Shown: piece by piece, positions 17,454 to 26,353 of the stretch | How positions within the stretch are numbered: position 1 is the first letter of the stretch | Layout of the letters: the number at the start of each line of letters is the position of its first letter | Source: Kitasatospora acidiphila | GTDB lineage: Bacteria > Actinomycetota > Actinomycetes > Streptomycetales > Streptomycetaceae | Assembly: GCF_006636205.1 (NCBI RefSeq) | Contig: NZ_VIGB01000003.1 | Location: forward strand, 2,666,001-2,730,000 | Direction: 5' to 3' | Length of the DNA: 64,000 bases | The notes under the pieces: generated by a model | Seen by the model: only the letters and a program-made list of their open reading frames with translations | Told to the model about the DNA's origin: nothing | Databases searched by the model: none | Position numbers and translations under genes: made by a program

Positions 17454-18578
17454 TCAGATCTCCCTCTCCGCCAGGGCCGGCGCCCCGCGCCGACCGAGCC
17501 GCTGGTACAGCTCACCCAGGCGGGCCGCTGTGTGGACGATGTCGTAGTGGGCCACGGCCGGTGGGCGCGGCAGCGGGCCGACCGGGCGGGCGGTGGCGAG
17601 GTCGAGCAGCGCCTCGCGGTAGGCGTCGGCGGTCGAGGCCAGCTTCCGGGCGCCGGGGGCCGCGTCGGCGGGCAGTTCCTCCAGGGCCGGGCAGCCGCTG
17701 TGCAGCACCGGCAGTCCCGCCGCCAGCCCCTCCAGGACGGCCAGCCCGAAGGTCTCCTCCACCGAGGGCGCGGCCAGCACGTCCATGGCGGTCAACAGCT
17801 CGGGCACATCGGCCCGTTCACCGGTGAGGACGGCTCTCGGGCCGGCCGCTCGGGTCAGCCGGTCCCGTTCCGGGCCCTCCCCCACCACCAGCAGCCGCAC
17901 CTGGTCCGGCAGTCGGGTCAGCGCCTCGGCCAGCACCTCGAAGCGCTTGCCGGGAACCAGCCTGCCGACCGCGCCGACCACGAACGCCTGCTCGGGCAGC
18001 CCGAGTTCGCGGCGCAACCGGGCCCGCAGCGCGGACCGCTCGGGCTCGTCGTGCCGCAGCCGCCCGGCCTCGATGCCGTTCGGCAGCACCGCCACCCGCT
18101 GCCCGGGCACGCCCCAGTCGGCGAGGGTGCCGGCGACCTGCCGGGACACCGCCACCGTGGTGCTGCCGAGCCGTTCCGCCGCCAGGTAGAGGGACTTGAC
18201 GCCGGCGCTGACCGGTCGGCCCTCGATGGTCCCGGCATGCAGCGAGTGCTCGGTGGCCAGCACCACCCGGACTCCGGCCAGCCGGGCGGCAAGACGGCCG
18301 TAGAGCCCGGCCCGGTAGAGGTGGGTGTGCACCGCGTCGTAACGACCGTGCCGGATCAACCGGATGAGCCGGGGCAGCACCCCGAGGTCGCGGTTGCCGC
18401 GCATCGCCAGGTGGTGCACCCGCACGCCCTCCGCACGCAGCGCCGCCGCCACGCTGCCCGGGTTGCTGAGGGTGGCCACCTCGCAGTCGATGCCGGGCGG
18501 CAAGTGGCGGATCGTCAGCAGCAGTTGCTGCTCGGCCCCGCCGGCCGCCAGGCCGGTGATGATGTGCAGCACTCTCAT
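17454..18578 (-). CDS. GT4-family glycosyltransferase
   Basis: A 374-residue GT-B glycosyltransferase, probably GT4. The N-terminal domain begins MRVLHIITGLAAGGAEQQLL, with a Gly-rich acceptor loop. The donor domain has GAVGRLVPGKRFEVL and the EX7E-type motif APSVEETFGLAVLEGLAAG (about residues 290-308). It transfers a sugar from a nucleotide donor to the growing lipid-linked repeat unit; donor and acceptor are unknown. It overlaps the deacetylase gene by 4 nt. Confidence 0.9.
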   Translation of the reverse strand: MRVLHIITGLAAGGAEQQLLLTIRHLPPGIDCEVATLSNPGSVAAALRAEGVRVHHLAMRGNRDLGVLPRLIRLIRHGRYDAVHTHLYRAGLYGRLAARLAGVRVVLATEHSLHAGTIEGRPVSAGVKSLYLAAERLGSTTVAVSRQVAGTLADWGVPGQRVAVLPNGIEAGRLRHDEPERSALRARLRRELGLPEQAFVVGAVGRLVPGKRFEVLAEALTRLPDQVRLLVVGEGPERDRLTRAAGPRAVLTGERADVPELLTAMDVLAAPSVEETFGLAVLEGLAAGLPVLHSGCPALEELPADAAPGARKLASTADAYREALLDLATARPVGPLPRPPAVAHYDIVHTAARLGELYQRLGRRGAPALAEREI

Positions 18579-19372
18579 TCGGCCGCCCCCCGTCTGCGCA
18601 GGTCGGCGATGACCTCGCGCAGCCCGTGCCGCCCACGCTTGGCGCGCAGCCGCCAGGCCCCGTCCCGGTCGCCGACGTAGCAGCGGGGCAGGGCGTAGCG
18701 GCCGGCCAGCGCACTGTGCCGGATCGCCACCGCATAGTCGTAGCCGGCCCGTTGCACCGCCCGGATGGCGGCGGCGTCCAGCGCGCCGTACGGGTAGCAG
18801 AAGCCGCGCACCGGCTCGCCGAGCAGCTCGGTCAGCAGCGTCCGGCTGCCTTCCACCTCAGCCCTCAGCACCCCGGGCGGCACTTCGGGCAGCGCCAGGT
18901 GGCTCATGCCGTGCGAGCCGATCTCCCAGCCTGCGGCAGCGAGTTCACAAACCTGACGCTCCGTCAGCAGAGGTTTGCGCGGCCCCTCTGCGTCCCAGCA
19001 GTTGACATCGCCGAGTCGTTCGGTGACCACGAAGGCGGTGGCCGTGAAGCCGTGTTCGGAGAGCACCGGGACCACGTGCCCGGCGAAGTCCGCGTAGCCG
19101 TCGTCGAAGGTCAGGCCGACCAGCCGCTCGCGCCGACCGGCCGCCCTGGCGGCGAGCAGTTCGCGCACGCTCACGCCGCGCCAGCCGCGCACGGCCAGCC
19201 AGCGCATCTGCTGGGCGAACCGCCCGGGGCTGACGGTGAGCAGGTACGGATCCTCCTCCTCGTCGGCCACCGAGTGGTACATCAGGATCCACGGCATCGC
19301 TGGTCGGCGACCGTTCCCGGAGGGACCGCCCTGTTGGGGCAGATACGTGCGGCCCGTGAGTTCAGCGACCAT
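18575..19372 (-). CDS. Polysaccharide deacetylase (NodB homology)
   Basis: A 265-residue carbohydrate esterase 4 protein. Motif 1 is LTFDDGYAD (about residue 87; the two Asp are base and metal ligand). Motif 2 is GSHGMSH (H-x3-H metal ligands, about residue 152). Motif 3 is CYPYGALD. No signal peptide is evident, so it may act on the lipid-linked unit in the cytoplasm. The start at 19372 has GAAGGAA about 10 nt upstream and overlaps the flippase gene by 11 nt; MPWILMYHS at 19297 is the alternative. Confidence 0.88.
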   Translation of the reverse strand: MVAELTGRTYLPQQGGPSGNGRRPAMPWILMYHSVADEEEDPYLLTVSPGRFAQQMRWLAVRGWRGVSVRELLAARAAGRRERLVGLTFDDGYADFAGHVVPVLSEHGFTATAFVVTERLGDVNCWDAEGPRKPLLTERQVCELAAAGWEIGSHGMSHLALPEVPPGVLRAEVEGSRTLLTELLGEPVRGFCYPYGALDAAAIRAVQRAGYDYAVAIRHSALAGRYALPRCYVGDRDGAWRLRAKRGRHGLREVIADLRRRGAAE

Positions 19373-21065
19373 CGCGCAGCGTTCCTTCCTGCAGACGTGG
19401 CGCCGGCCCGGCGCCCTCGGGGCCCCTGTTCAGGCGCAGCAGAGCCCGAACCCGGTTGGCCGGGCCGGTCAGCTCGCGCGCGCCGAGCAGCGCGCCGAGC
19501 ACGAGATAGGCCGCCAGCACGGCGGCGCCGCCGGCCAGCACCGCGGGCAGGCCGGTGCCGACCGCGTCGCAGGCGGCGAGGCCGGCCGCGGTGGCACCGG
19601 CGGCGGCCAGGATCAGGCGGGCCTGGCCGATCAGCACCCGGCGGGTACGCAGCGCGATCCCGCGCAGCGCCAGGCCGCGCAGCAGCAGCACGGCGGTGGT
19701 GGTGATGCCCGCCGCATTGCCGCCCGCCACGCCGAGCGCCCCGAACCGGGCCGCGCAGGCCAGGCCGACCAGCGTGGTGACGGCCAGGCCGAGCACCATC
19801 GCGGCTACCGGGAACCAGTCGAACAGCCGCCCGCCGCCGCCGTCGTCGCGCGGGTCGTCGGCCCGCCGCACCGCCGGGCGCATCGAGAAGAACGGCCGGA
19901 CCATCACCCCGATCAGGGCCTGGGCGAGCAGGCCGAAGCTGTAGACCCGGATCACCTGGGCGGTGGCGGCGGTGTCGGCGAAGCCGAACGCGCCGCGCTG
20001 GAAGAGCAGGTCGACCACGGCGGGCGCGCAGGCGAACAGGAAGGCCATGCCCGCCAGCACCACGGCCGCCGCGTGGCCGAGGTCCTTCTCCACCCGGTCC
20101 CGGGCCGCGGTCAGGTCGCCGGCGGCCAGCGCCCTGGCCACCAGCGGAAAGGTCACGGTGCAGATCAGGATGGCGGTGGTCATGGCGAGTTGGGAGACCT
20201 TGGCCGCGTAGTTGAGGTGCGAGATGGTGCCGGGCGGCAGCGCCGAGCCGAGGTAGCGCTCGATGAAGACCTGGGACTGCCGGGTCAGGGTGAACGCCGC
20301 AACCGGCAGCAGCGCCAGGGGACTCAGCAGCAGCGGGCGGCCGCCGCCGTCCTTGCCGCGGTGGCCGGCCCGGCCGCGGTGCAGCATCCTGGCGAACGGC
20401 CCGACCAGCACGCCGGCCATCAGCAGGCTGCCGAACGCCACTCCGAGCGCGGCCGACCGCACGCCGAGCAGGCTGTGGCAGACCGCCAGGACCGCCAGGA
20501 TGCCCACGTTGTAGGCGACGTAGATGGCGGCCGGCGCGCTGAACCGGTGGTGGGCCCGCAGCGCCGCGGCGAAGTAGCCGGCCAGCCCGAACGGCACGAT
20601 GGTGACGGCGGTGAACCGGGTGCAGGTGACCGCCAGCCGCGGACTGGCGAGCCCCGGGGCCAGCACGTGCACCAGCTGCGGCGCCCACAGCATGGTGGCG
20701 CCGGAGAGGCCGCAGAGCGCGGCGATCAGCCAGGGCAGGGTGGCCCCGGTGAGCTGCCGCACCGGGTCGGGCCCGTCGGGCCGCTCCTCGCGCAGCACCA
20801 GGGCCAGGCTGAACGCGGGCACCATGAGGAAGGCCATGGCGTCCTCGATCAGCAGCGGCGCGGCGGTCTCCGGCACCGTCCAGGACACCAGGAAGGCGTC
20901 GGTGCCCTTGTCCGCGCCGAAGTACCGGGCGAGCAGCAGGTCGCGTAGCAGCCCGAGCCCGGAGCCGGCCGCACTGAGCACTGCGGTGATGCCGAACGCC
21001 TTTGCCAAGAAGGATGGTTGACGGTCGGCCCGGGGTGCCGTGGCCAGCCGTTCGGTGGTGGTCAC
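19362..21065 (-). CDS. MurJ/MviN-type lipid-linked oligosaccharide flippase
   Basis: A 567-residue protein of the MOP superfamily with about 14 transmembrane helices, of MurJ/MviN type. Typical segments are LARYFGADKGTDAFLVSW near the N-terminus and RQSQVFIERYLGSALPPGTISHLNYA in the middle. In this context it most likely works as the Wzx-like flippase moving undecaprenyl-linked repeat units outward, not as the essential lipid II flippase. It overlaps the polymerase gene by 4 nt (ATGA). Confidence 0.88.
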   Translation of the reverse strand: MTTTERLATAPRADRQPSFLAKAFGITAVLSAAGSGLGLLRDLLLARYFGADKGTDAFLVSWTVPETAAPLLIEDAMAFLMVPAFSLALVLREERPDGPDPVRQLTGATLPWLIAALCGLSGATMLWAPQLVHVLAPGLASPRLAVTCTRFTAVTIVPFGLAGYFAAALRAHHRFSAPAAIYVAYNVGILAVLAVCHSLLGVRSAALGVAFGSLLMAGVLVGPFARMLHRGRAGHRGKDGGGRPLLLSPLALLPVAAFTLTRQSQVFIERYLGSALPPGTISHLNYAAKVSQLAMTTAILICTVTFPLVARALAAGDLTAARDRVEKDLGHAAAVVLAGMAFLFACAPAVVDLLFQRGAFGFADTAATAQVIRVYSFGLLAQALIGVMVRPFFSMRPAVRRADDPRDDGGGGRLFDWFPVAAMVLGLAVTTLVGLACAARFGALGVAGGNAAGITTTAVLLLRGLALRGIALRTRRVLIGQARLILAAAGATAAGLAACDAVGTGLPAVLAGGAAVLAAYLVLGALLGARELTGPANRVRALLRLNRGPEGAGPAPRLQEGTLRDGR

Positions 21066-22456
21066 GCAGTCGCCTCCAGGGCCGGCGCACGGTCCTGCCC
21101 CGCCTGGTCGGCGGGCAGTGCCGACCAGGCGGCCAGGCCCAGGATCACCGAGGTGAGCACGGTGGTGGTGCCGCCGATGTCGGCGTAGAGGAAGTCCACC
21201 AGCACCCAGCAGAGCAGGCCGGCCACGACCGGCCCGGCCGGACCGCGGCGGCGCAGGCAGCCGAGCAGCAGCACCAGGAACAGCGTGCCGTAGGCGGTGA
21301 AGCCGAGCAGCCCCTGGTCGCTGAGCACCAGGAGGTACATGTTGTGCGGGGAAAGCAGCGGTTCGCGCTGGAAGCCGGAGCCGGCGCCGGCCGTGTCGCT
21401 GCCGGAGGAGAGCCTCAACGGGGCGTGGGAGTCACGCAGTTGGTAGAAGCTCTTCGGTCCGGCACCGGTGGCCGGGTGGTCGGCCCAGATGGCGCGGGCG
21501 GTGGCCCACAGGTCGTACCGGTCGCTGACCGAGTGGTCCTCGTTGCCGCCGGAGACCGTGCCGATGCTGCTGAGGCGCTTGGCGATCCCGCCGCCACCCG
21601 CGCCCACGCCGCCCGCGCCGGAGGCACCCGTGCCCGACGCGCCGAACAGCACGACGGCTGCGGCCAGTCCGACCCCGGCCCAGCGCAGCGCCAGCTTGGC
21701 ATCCGCCTTGAGCAGCAGCACGGTGACACCGACGGCGGTGGCGATCCAGCTGCCTCGGCTGAACGAGACCGCCAGCGGGAACGCCAGGAACGCCGTCGAC
21801 GCCAGCAACACCCTGCTGAGCCAGGCACTCTGACGTTCGATCAGACTGAGTCCCAACGCCGCGAGCAGTCCGAAGCTGACCACACCGGACATCGCCATCA
21901 CGTCCAGCACCCCGAACGTGCCGACGGCGCGGATCGGTTGGCCGGTGTAGGAGGCGCCGGTCCTGGTGAGGTACTGCTCGGCGCCCACCGCGCCCTCGAT
22001 CAGCGCGGCCAGCACGAACGAGCCGAGCACCAGCCGCAGATCGGTGCGGTCGCGCAGCGCGGCCAGCACCGCGAGCGGCACCAGCACGAAGATCTGCACC
22101 TGCCGGACGAAACCGCTGACGCTGAACTGCGGATCGATCGAGGTGATCGTCGCCACCGCACCGGCCACCGTGACGGCGCCGAACAGCACGGCGGCCGAGC
22201 GGCTCAGTTCGATCCGCCGCCCCCGCGCCACGTCGACGGCGAGCAGCAGCACCAGCAGACCCGACGCGACGTCGGCCGCCGTGATGTGGACGGCCGCCGA
22301 CACGTCCTTCTCGCCGGTCGGCACGCAGACCAGCAGGATGGTCGCGGCGGCGACCAGGCTGGGCCGCCGCAGCAGCCCCACCGCCGGATGCGCCGACGCG
22401 CGGGCCCACGCGGGGCGTTGCGCGACCGGGGCGCGGTAGGGCAGGGACAGGACCAC
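21062..22456 (-). CDS. O-antigen ligase/Wzy-like polymerase
   Basis: A 464-residue polytopic membrane protein of the Wzy_C/WaaL type. About 10-12 hydrophobic segments flank a large extracytoplasmic loop (about residues 300-390) with ATGAGPKSFYQLRDSHAP and PHNMYLLVLSDQGLLG, which matches the conserved loop of ligases and polymerases. It should polymerise or ligate the flipped repeat units on the outer face of the membrane. A Gly-rich stretch (GVGAGGGG) is a local oddity. Confidence 0.87.
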   Translation of the reverse strand: MVLSLPYRAPVAQRPAWARASAHPAVGLLRRPSLVAAATILLVCVPTGEKDVSAAVHITAADVASGLLVLLLAVDVARGRRIELSRSAAVLFGAVTVAGAVATITSIDPQFSVSGFVRQVQIFVLVPLAVLAALRDRTDLRLVLGSFVLAALIEGAVGAEQYLTRTGASYTGQPIRAVGTFGVLDVMAMSGVVSFGLLAALGLSLIERQSAWLSRVLLASTAFLAFPLAVSFSRGSWIATAVGVTVLLLKADAKLALRWAGVGLAAAVVLFGASGTGASGAGGVGAGGGGIAKRLSSIGTVSGGNEDHSVSDRYDLWATARAIWADHPATGAGPKSFYQLRDSHAPLRLSSGSDTAGAGSGFQREPLLSPHNMYLLVLSDQGLLGFTAYGTLFLVLLLGCLRRRGPAGPVVAGLLCWVLVDFLYADIGGTTTVLTSVILGLAAWSALPADQAGQDRAPALEATA

Positions 22457-22462
22457 GGCGTG

Positions 22463-24010
22463 TCAGCTCCCGTCGGGTCGGAGCATCAGGGCCGCGGTGC
22501 GCAGCAGGATCTTGACGTCCTGCCACAGGCTCCAGCTCTCGATGTAGCGGTTGTCGAAGCGGGCCCGGTCCTCGATCGAGGTGTCCCCGCGCAGCCCGTT
22601 CACCTGGGCCAGGCCGGTCAGCCCGACCGGCACCCGGTGCCGGTCGGCGTACTCCGGGTCGGTCTTGCTGAACCGAATGACGAAGTACGGCCGTTCGGGG
22701 CGCGGCCCGACCAGCGTCATGTCGCCGCGCAGCACGTTCCACAGCTGCGGCAGCTCGTCCAGCGAGCTGCGGCGCAGCAGGCGGCCGATCCGGCTCATCC
22801 GCTCGTCCTGCGCGATGTTCCAGTGGGTGGCCGACTCGTGCTCGTCGGCGGGGCGCAGGGTGCGGAACTTCAGCAGTGTGAAGCCCTGGCCGTCGAGGCC
22901 GGTGCGCTGCTGACGGAAGAGCACGCCCGGGCCGGTGTCCAGCCGCACGGCGAGCGCGCAGACGGCCAGCACCGGCGAGATCAGCAGCAGGCCGGTGCCG
23001 GCGGCGAGCACGTCCAGCGCCCGCTTGGCCACCCAGCCGGGCCGGCGCATCGCCGGCCGGGGCAGCCGCAGACAGGGGTACCCCCAGAGGTGGTCGACGC
23101 CGCCGCGCAGGCCGACGGCCAGCCCGCCGTGCTCGCGCAGCCCGGGGACCAGCCAGACCTGGCAGCCGAGCCGGACCGCGGCGCGCAGGGTGGCGACCGT
23201 CTCCTGGTCGTCGGTGGACTCGGTGGTGACCAGCACCCGTCGCACCCCGTGCCGCCGCACCGCACGGGCGAGCATCGCGCGCCCGCCGAGCACCGGCACC
23301 GGGGAGTCGGCCGGCAGCCGGACCGGGTCGGGGTCGAGGAAGCCGACCGGCCGCATCCCGTACTCCGCCCGGTCGCGCAGCGCGGCGGCGATCCGCTGGC
23401 CGAGCGCCCCGGCGCCGAGCAGCAGCACGGGTACCGGCCGGCGGCGGTGGATCCGGCGGAACAGCCCGTAGAGCACGCTGCGGCCGAGCAGGGCCGACAG
23501 CACCAGCACGCCGAGCAGGAGCAGCAGTCGGATCCCGCCGGACGGGCCGCCGATCGGCCAGGGCGCGGGCAGGCAGAGGGCCGGCAGGCAGGTGGCGGGC
23601 AGGCATGCGCCCAGGGTGACCGCGAAGGCCAGCGCGACGGCGGCCCGCCCAAGCAGGGTGGGGAGTTCGTCCAGCGCCGAGGGGGTCATCCGGGTGCGGT
23701 AGAGGCCGGCGGCCAGGTTGAGCGGGAGTAGCACCGGCAGCAGCATGGCCGCGTCGGCGAACGGGCGGGCCGGGTCGACGGCGCAGCAGACCGACCCCGC
23801 GGCGACCGCCAGCAGGTCGACCACGAGCAGGCCGGCGGGCAGCGCGGCCCGGGAGCCCAGTCCCCGGCGGTGCCGCCGCCCGAGCTGCGCACCGGGGCGG
23901 ATGCGGGACAGCGTGGGCCGGTTGGTCCGGTCGAGGAGCTCGATCCCGAGCCACCGACCGCCGGCCCCGGGTTGCCCCGGCCTCGGCACACTCTCGTGGT
24001 CAATGGTCAT
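22463..24010 (-). CDS. Initiating polyprenyl glycosylphosphotransferase
   Basis: A 515-residue WbaP/CpsE-type enzyme that moves a sugar-1-phosphate to undecaprenyl phosphate, the first step of repeat-unit assembly. The N-terminal half holds hydrophobic helices and a Rossmann-like CoA-binding-type domain (LLLGAGALGQRIAAALRD). The catalytic C-terminal domain begins with WVAKRALDVLAAGTGLLL and contains FRQQRTGLDGQGFTLLKFRT and RRSSLDELPQLWNVLRGDM, then VGPRPE. MTIDHESV at 24010 with GGGGAG upstream is taken as start. It is the first gene of a seven-gene operon. Confidence 0.88.
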   Translation of the reverse strand: MTIDHESVPRPGQPGAGGRWLGIELLDRTNRPTLSRIRPGAQLGRRHRRGLGSRAALPAGLLVVDLLAVAAGSVCCAVDPARPFADAAMLLPVLLPLNLAAGLYRTRMTPSALDELPTLLGRAAVALAFAVTLGACLPATCLPALCLPAPWPIGGPSGGIRLLLLLGVLVLSALLGRSVLYGLFRRIHRRRPVPVLLLGAGALGQRIAAALRDRAEYGMRPVGFLDPDPVRLPADSPVPVLGGRAMLARAVRRHGVRRVLVTTESTDDQETVATLRAAVRLGCQVWLVPGLREHGGLAVGLRGGVDHLWGYPCLRLPRPAMRRPGWVAKRALDVLAAGTGLLLISPVLAVCALAVRLDTGPGVLFRQQRTGLDGQGFTLLKFRTLRPADEHESATHWNIAQDERMSRIGRLLRRSSLDELPQLWNVLRGDMTLVGPRPERPYFVIRFSKTDPEYADRHRVPVGLTGLAQVNGLRGDTSIEDRARFDNRYIESWSLWQDVKILLRTAALMLRPDGS

Positions 24011-24412
24011 CTGCTCACGAACTCCCCTGGTGTGATGGGCGGCGCTCGTTCCATTCGCACAAGGGTCCGAGGCGAAATCGCGTACGCCATGTCGCGTGCT
24101 GGGTCGCACGCCGTTCCGCACGACGTGTTGCACGCTGTCTCGCACGTTCTCCCGCACTTTTCTCGCACTTTGGGAACGAAGCAGGCAAAGTCAGACGCTA
24201 CCGAACGTGAGCCGGATTTCCGGAAGCTGACTTGCCATCATCATTCTGCTTGCCCATTAATATGAATAACCGATCTGATTCCGAGCCAGGGTCAGCGCGG
24301 GCCGTCACCCCGACCCTCCGACCCGGGTTCGCCGACCGCCGATCGCGGTGGTGGGTCCGGAATCTGTGAAGGTCCGGTGGGGATCTCGTCGGCTTCACTG
24401 CCTGAGAAACGA
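24011..24412 (-). promoter_or_regulatory. Promoter region of the exopolysaccharide operon
   Basis: A 400-bp stretch without a convincing gene, upstream of the operon read on the minus strand. It contains a locally AT-rich core at about 24235-24290 with a TATTAAT-like -10. Between this core and the start codon lies a 12-bp phased repeat (24082-24168). The stretch also carries the 3' flank of the next glycosyltransferase gene. Confidence 0.5.
24082..24168. repeat. Degenerate 12-bp phased repeat (GCAC array)
   Basis: GCAC occurs at 24106, 24118, 24130, 24142, 24154 and 24165; GCGT at 24094 and GTAC at 24082 continue the phase. Spacing is 12 bp except the last (11). On the minus strand the units read GTGCGNNNNNNN and could be translated as a VRxx tetrapeptide repeat ahead of the glycosylphosphotransferase. 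Confidence 0.75.
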
Positions 24413-25579
24413 TCAGCTGCGCGCGGGGACACGGGAAGTCACGTGGTCGGACTCGATCGACTCGATCGAGTCCCGGTAGAGCTTCGACACTCGCGCGATC
24501 ACTGTCGAAATGTCGTGCCGCTCGCACACCCAGACCCGGGCCGCCGCGCCGCGCCTGGCGCACTCCAGCGGATCGGCCAGCGCCGCCGCCAGCGCGTTGG
24601 TGAGGGCCGCCGGGTCGTTCGCCGGGATCAGCCCCACCTGGTGGTCGCCCGGCGGCAGCTGCTCGCGGGCCCCGGGGACGTCGGTGAGCAGCACCGGCCG
24701 GCCTGTCGCCATCGCCTCCAGTGGCGCCAGGGCCATGCCCTCCCAGCGCGACGGGAGCACCACCAGGTCCGCCGCGGCCAGCCACGGGCGCGGATCCGGC
24801 ACATCGCCTGCCAGCCGCACCCGGTACGGCTCCGGCAGCGCCCGCGCCTGGGCCGCCAGCACCGGCGCGTCCGGCCCGCCGCCGACCAGTGCCAGCCGGG
24901 CCCCGGGCACCCGTCGCGCCACCGCCGGCCAGGCTGCCAGCAGCAGGTCCTGGCCCTTCTGACGGCAGAGCCGCCCGACGCAGACGGCCAGCGGTTCATT
25001 CAGGTCAAGGCCGAGCGAGAGGCGGGCGGCGCGGCGCTCGGCGCGTTCGGCGAGGGTGTAGTGGGCCAGGTCGACGCCGTTGGGGATGACGGTGTAGTCG
25101 GCATTAATACGGGCCATTAGGCCGTCGGCGCGCTCCTGCTCGCTGACGCAGAGCACACTGGTAGCCCAGCGCGTCGCATACCGCTCCCAGCGGGTGCTGG
25201 CATCCGCCAACACGCCGGTGGCGGCGGCGAAGGACCAGGCGTGCGGCTGGAAGACGGTGGGGACGCGCCCGCGCACCGCCAGCCGCCCGGCCAGGCCCGC
25301 CTTGGCGCTGTGCAGGTGGACGACGTCCGGGCCGGCCTTGCGCACCAGGCGGCGCAGCGCCGCCGCCTCGGTGAGCACCGACGGCCCCGGCGAGCGCCGG
25401 GCCGGCCAGTCGAGCAGCTCCGCCCCGGCGGCCATCGCCTCGCGCGAGAGCCGACCGGTCGACGGGCAGGCGAGCACCACCCGGTGCCCCGCGGCGCGCT
25501 GCCCGCGCACCAGGTCGGTCACCACCCGCGCGACGCCGCCGTCCACCGGCTGGGATACGTGAAGGATCGTCAGATGCAC
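24413..25579 (-). CDS. GT4-family glycosyltransferase
   Basis: A 388-residue GT-B glycosyltransferase. The N-terminal domain has LHVSQPVDGGVARVVTDLV. The donor domain has AVCVGRLCRQKGQDLLL and the EX7E motif PSRWEGMALAPLEAMATG. It stands apart from the operon, 402 bp upstream of the glycosylphosphotransferase start and on the same strand, and probably adds another sugar to the same polymer. Its promoter region includes the six-copy TAATG-N5-CATTA array about 150-260 bp upstream of the start. Confidence 0.88.
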   Translation of the reverse strand: MHLTILHVSQPVDGGVARVVTDLVRGQRAAGHRVVLACPSTGRLSREAMAAGAELLDWPARRSPGPSVLTEAAALRRLVRKAGPDVVHLHSAKAGLAGRLAVRGRVPTVFQPHAWSFAAATGVLADASTRWERYATRWATSVLCVSEQERADGLMARINADYTVIPNGVDLAHYTLAERAERRAARLSLGLDLNEPLAVCVGRLCRQKGQDLLLAAWPAVARRVPGARLALVGGGPDAPVLAAQARALPEPYRVRLAGDVPDPRPWLAAADLVVLPSRWEGMALAPLEAMATGRPVLLTDVPGAREQLPPGDHQVGLIPANDPAALTNALAAALADPLECARRGAAARVWVCERHDISTVIARVSKLYRDSIESIESDHVTSRVPARS

Positions 25580-25724
25580 GGCGGCGAGCCTAGGGTGACG
25601 GGGCGCTACGCACCGTGCACCGTCACCCCGGGGTGGCCGGGGTCCACTCGTACGGGGTGCTCGCTCGCACGGGCGTCCGGGGTGCCCCGGGTGCCCCGGG
25701 TGTGCCGAGGTGCCCGGCAGCGGT

Positions 25725-25842
25725 TAATACTGCCGATTAGTTAATGCCAGCCATTAGTTAATGCTGCTCATTAGTAATGCCGCCCATTACTCCAGGCGGC
25801 CGGCAGCAGCTAATGCTGCCCATTACTTAATGCCGACCATTA
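25725..25842. repeat. Array of six 15-bp palindromes TAATG-N5-CATTA
   Basis: Units at 25725-25739 (TAATA/GATTA variant), 25742-25756, 25759-25773, 25775-25789, 25811-25825 and 25828-25842. Start-to-start spacing is 17, 17, 16, 36 and 17 bp. The arms are invariant in five units while the 5-bp centre varies (CCAGC, CTGCT, CCGCC, CTGCC, CCGAC). The array is AT-rich in very GC-rich surroundings. The last unit supplies the TAA stop of the SRPBCC gene. It is a likely multi-site protein-binding array. Confidence 0.93.
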
Positions 25843-26280
25843 CTTCAGGTGACCGGCGAGGCGGGCCAGCACCTCGTCGTGGATCCGGTTGAGGCCCTTG
25901 GGTGCGAAGGTGCGCTCGAAGAAGCCGCCGATACCGGTGGCGCCCTGCCAGGTGGTGTCGATCGCCACGGTGGTCTGCCCGGCGCCCGCCGCGGTCACCG
26001 TCCAGGTGATCACCATCGAGGAGTTGCCGTCGGTCTCCACCAGGGTGCCCGGCTTGGGCGCGCTGACCGTGAACAGGCAGTCGCGAACCCGCTTCTCGGT
26101 CGCCTGCAGCTTCCAGTGCACCTGGGTGCCCGCACCGATCCCGCCGGCCCGCACCTCGTACTCGCTGTACTGCGTGGGCAGCAGCTGCGGGCGGACGGTG
26201 TTGTAGTCGGCGATCGCCTCGTACACCTGCTCGGGCGTGGCGGTGTACGTCCGCTCGGTACGGGCGTGGACCTGGGCCAT
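25840..26280 (-). CDS. SRPBCC family protein
   Basis: A 146-residue START/Bet v1-like (SRPBCC) protein that should bind a hydrophobic ligand in a central cavity. Family features are RTYTATPEQVYEAIADYNTVRPQLLP near the N-terminus and the C-terminal helix GFFERTFAPKGLNRIHDEVLARLAGHL. The start MAQVHART has GAGGAG 8 nt upstream. Its stop codon lies in the final unit of the palindrome array. It is divergent from the HipA-like gene with 73 bp between starts. Confidence 0.85.
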   Translation of the reverse strand: MAQVHARTERTYTATPEQVYEAIADYNTVRPQLLPTQYSEYEVRAGGIGAGTQVHWKLQATEKRVRDCLFTVSAPKPGTLVETDGNSSMVITWTVTAAGAGQTTVAIDTTWQGATGIGGFFERTFAPKGLNRIHDEVLARLAGHLK

Positions 26281-26353
26281 GGCGCTCTGCTCCTCGTGGT
26301 TGACGGCGGGCCCTCTGGGCCCGCGTGGCGGTGCCAAGCTTAGGCTGGTCCCT

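Noticed and set aside
24198-24785. Minus-strand 195-codon frame crossing the glycosyltransferase 3' end
   Set aside because: Out-of-frame shadow of the glycosyltransferase that runs into the promoter region.
25725-25842. CRISPR array
   Set aside because: Repeats are 15 bp and palindromic, with 1-2 bp between most units and no unique spacers; no cas genes in the window.
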